Shown here: positions 63,440 through 64,000 of the stretch, piece after piece
How positions within the stretch are numbered: position 1 is the stretch's first letter
Layout: each line of letters begins with the position of its first letter
NCBI RefSeq assembly: GCF_964340395.1
Contig: NC_135562.1
Coordinates: 2,545,001 to 2,609,000 of the forward strand
Direction of reading: 5' to 3'
DNA: 64,000 nt
Source: Glandiceps talaboti
Lineage: Eukaryota; Hemichordata; Enteropneusta; Spengelidae
The notes under the pieces: model-generated
Database searches by the model: none
What the model saw: only the letters and a program-made list of their open reading frames with translations
Told to the model about the DNA's origin: nothing
Translations under genes and position numbers: made by a program

Positions 63440-64000
63440 CTATATAGGTGAAATCAACACTTGTATCATCATAACGATAGAGCCCATGACCCCGAATACA
63501 TTAAGGATGTGCATTTGTATTGGCTTCTAAAACAAGCTATACGATATTGAAGAGATGATATTTTCGGATTAAATATCTGTTTGTACGTGTTCCTATAGGA
63601 ATGCCCAGATGTAGATCGTACAGAGATCATGGAAGTGGTGAATAAAGTTACAAACACAGACTTTGACAATTCTTGTTTCACATCGATTTTTGAAGTAGAC
63701 AGCCACTATAAAATTATTTTATGAATTAAAAAATTGAAAATAAATACCCACTCCTACTTTAATGGAAATGTCTTTATTTCCTAGAATGGCATATTTACAG
63801 CACCGCTCCCCCCATTAATTATTTTCAACATGGGATGGGACTGAAACTTTATTAAGCAACGCCAATTCAATTAGTGATCAAGCAGATAGTAAATCTCCTC
63901 AATGTCAGCTTTACAATTGGCTGGCTAGAATGTACATTTTGTACCTGTGTAAATCAAGTCAAGATTTATCTCAAATCTGTGCTCAAAGTAATAATGTACA
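63440..64000. other. 5' intron of the TINAG-like gene; no exon seen
   Basis: The acceptor at 63440-63441 opens an intron running at least to the window edge. No segment here encodes the Cys-rich N-terminal part expected of TINAG proteins. Confidence 0.6.

Overview
The window is nuclear DNA from a metazoan, most likely a marine invertebrate. It is AT-rich and full of di-, tri- and tetranucleotide microsatellites. Genes are split by GT-AG introns, some many kilobases long. The protein families are bilaterian: LITAF-domain proteins, a Kv2/Shab potassium channel, a TINAG-like protein and a PCSK9-type cysteine-rich module. The phylum cannot be fixed from the sequence alone.

Layout: (1) 0.7-2.5 kb, LITAF-like gene A on the plus strand with three coding exons. 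(2) 5.5-8.8 kb, 11.4-14.6 kb and 28.9-31.0 kb, three more LITAF-like genes (B, C, D) on the minus strand, all with the same three-exon, phase-1/phase-2 architecture. The four form a local family produced by duplication. (3) 16.1-22.0 kb, a direct segmental duplication of about 2.7 kb. Each copy carries one intact 59-residue secreted peptide gene with seven conserved cysteines. The two coding sequences differ mostly by amino-acid-changing substitutions. (4) 24.2-24.9 kb, two exons encoding a PCSK9 C-terminal-type module, possibly a gene fragment. (5) 33-41 kb, no gene recognised; it holds a large CATA array and a CACTA-type miniature transposon. (6) 41.0-55.8 kb, a two-exon Kv2/Shab channel gene on the minus strand with a 12.5-kb intron that contains a 1.9-kb, 20-bp minisatellite. 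(7) 58.6-63.4 kb, the six 3' exons of a TINAG-like (inactive papain-fold) gene on the minus strand; its 5' end lies beyond the window.

The genes do not form one pathway. LITAF proteins act at endosomal membranes, Kv2 at the plasma membrane, and the TINAG-like protein and the Cys-rich peptides are expected to be extracellular. The most unusual content is the duplicated Cys-rich peptide pair. Next come the LITAF cluster with its partial exon duplication and several miniature transposons with recognisable terminal repeats and target-site duplications.
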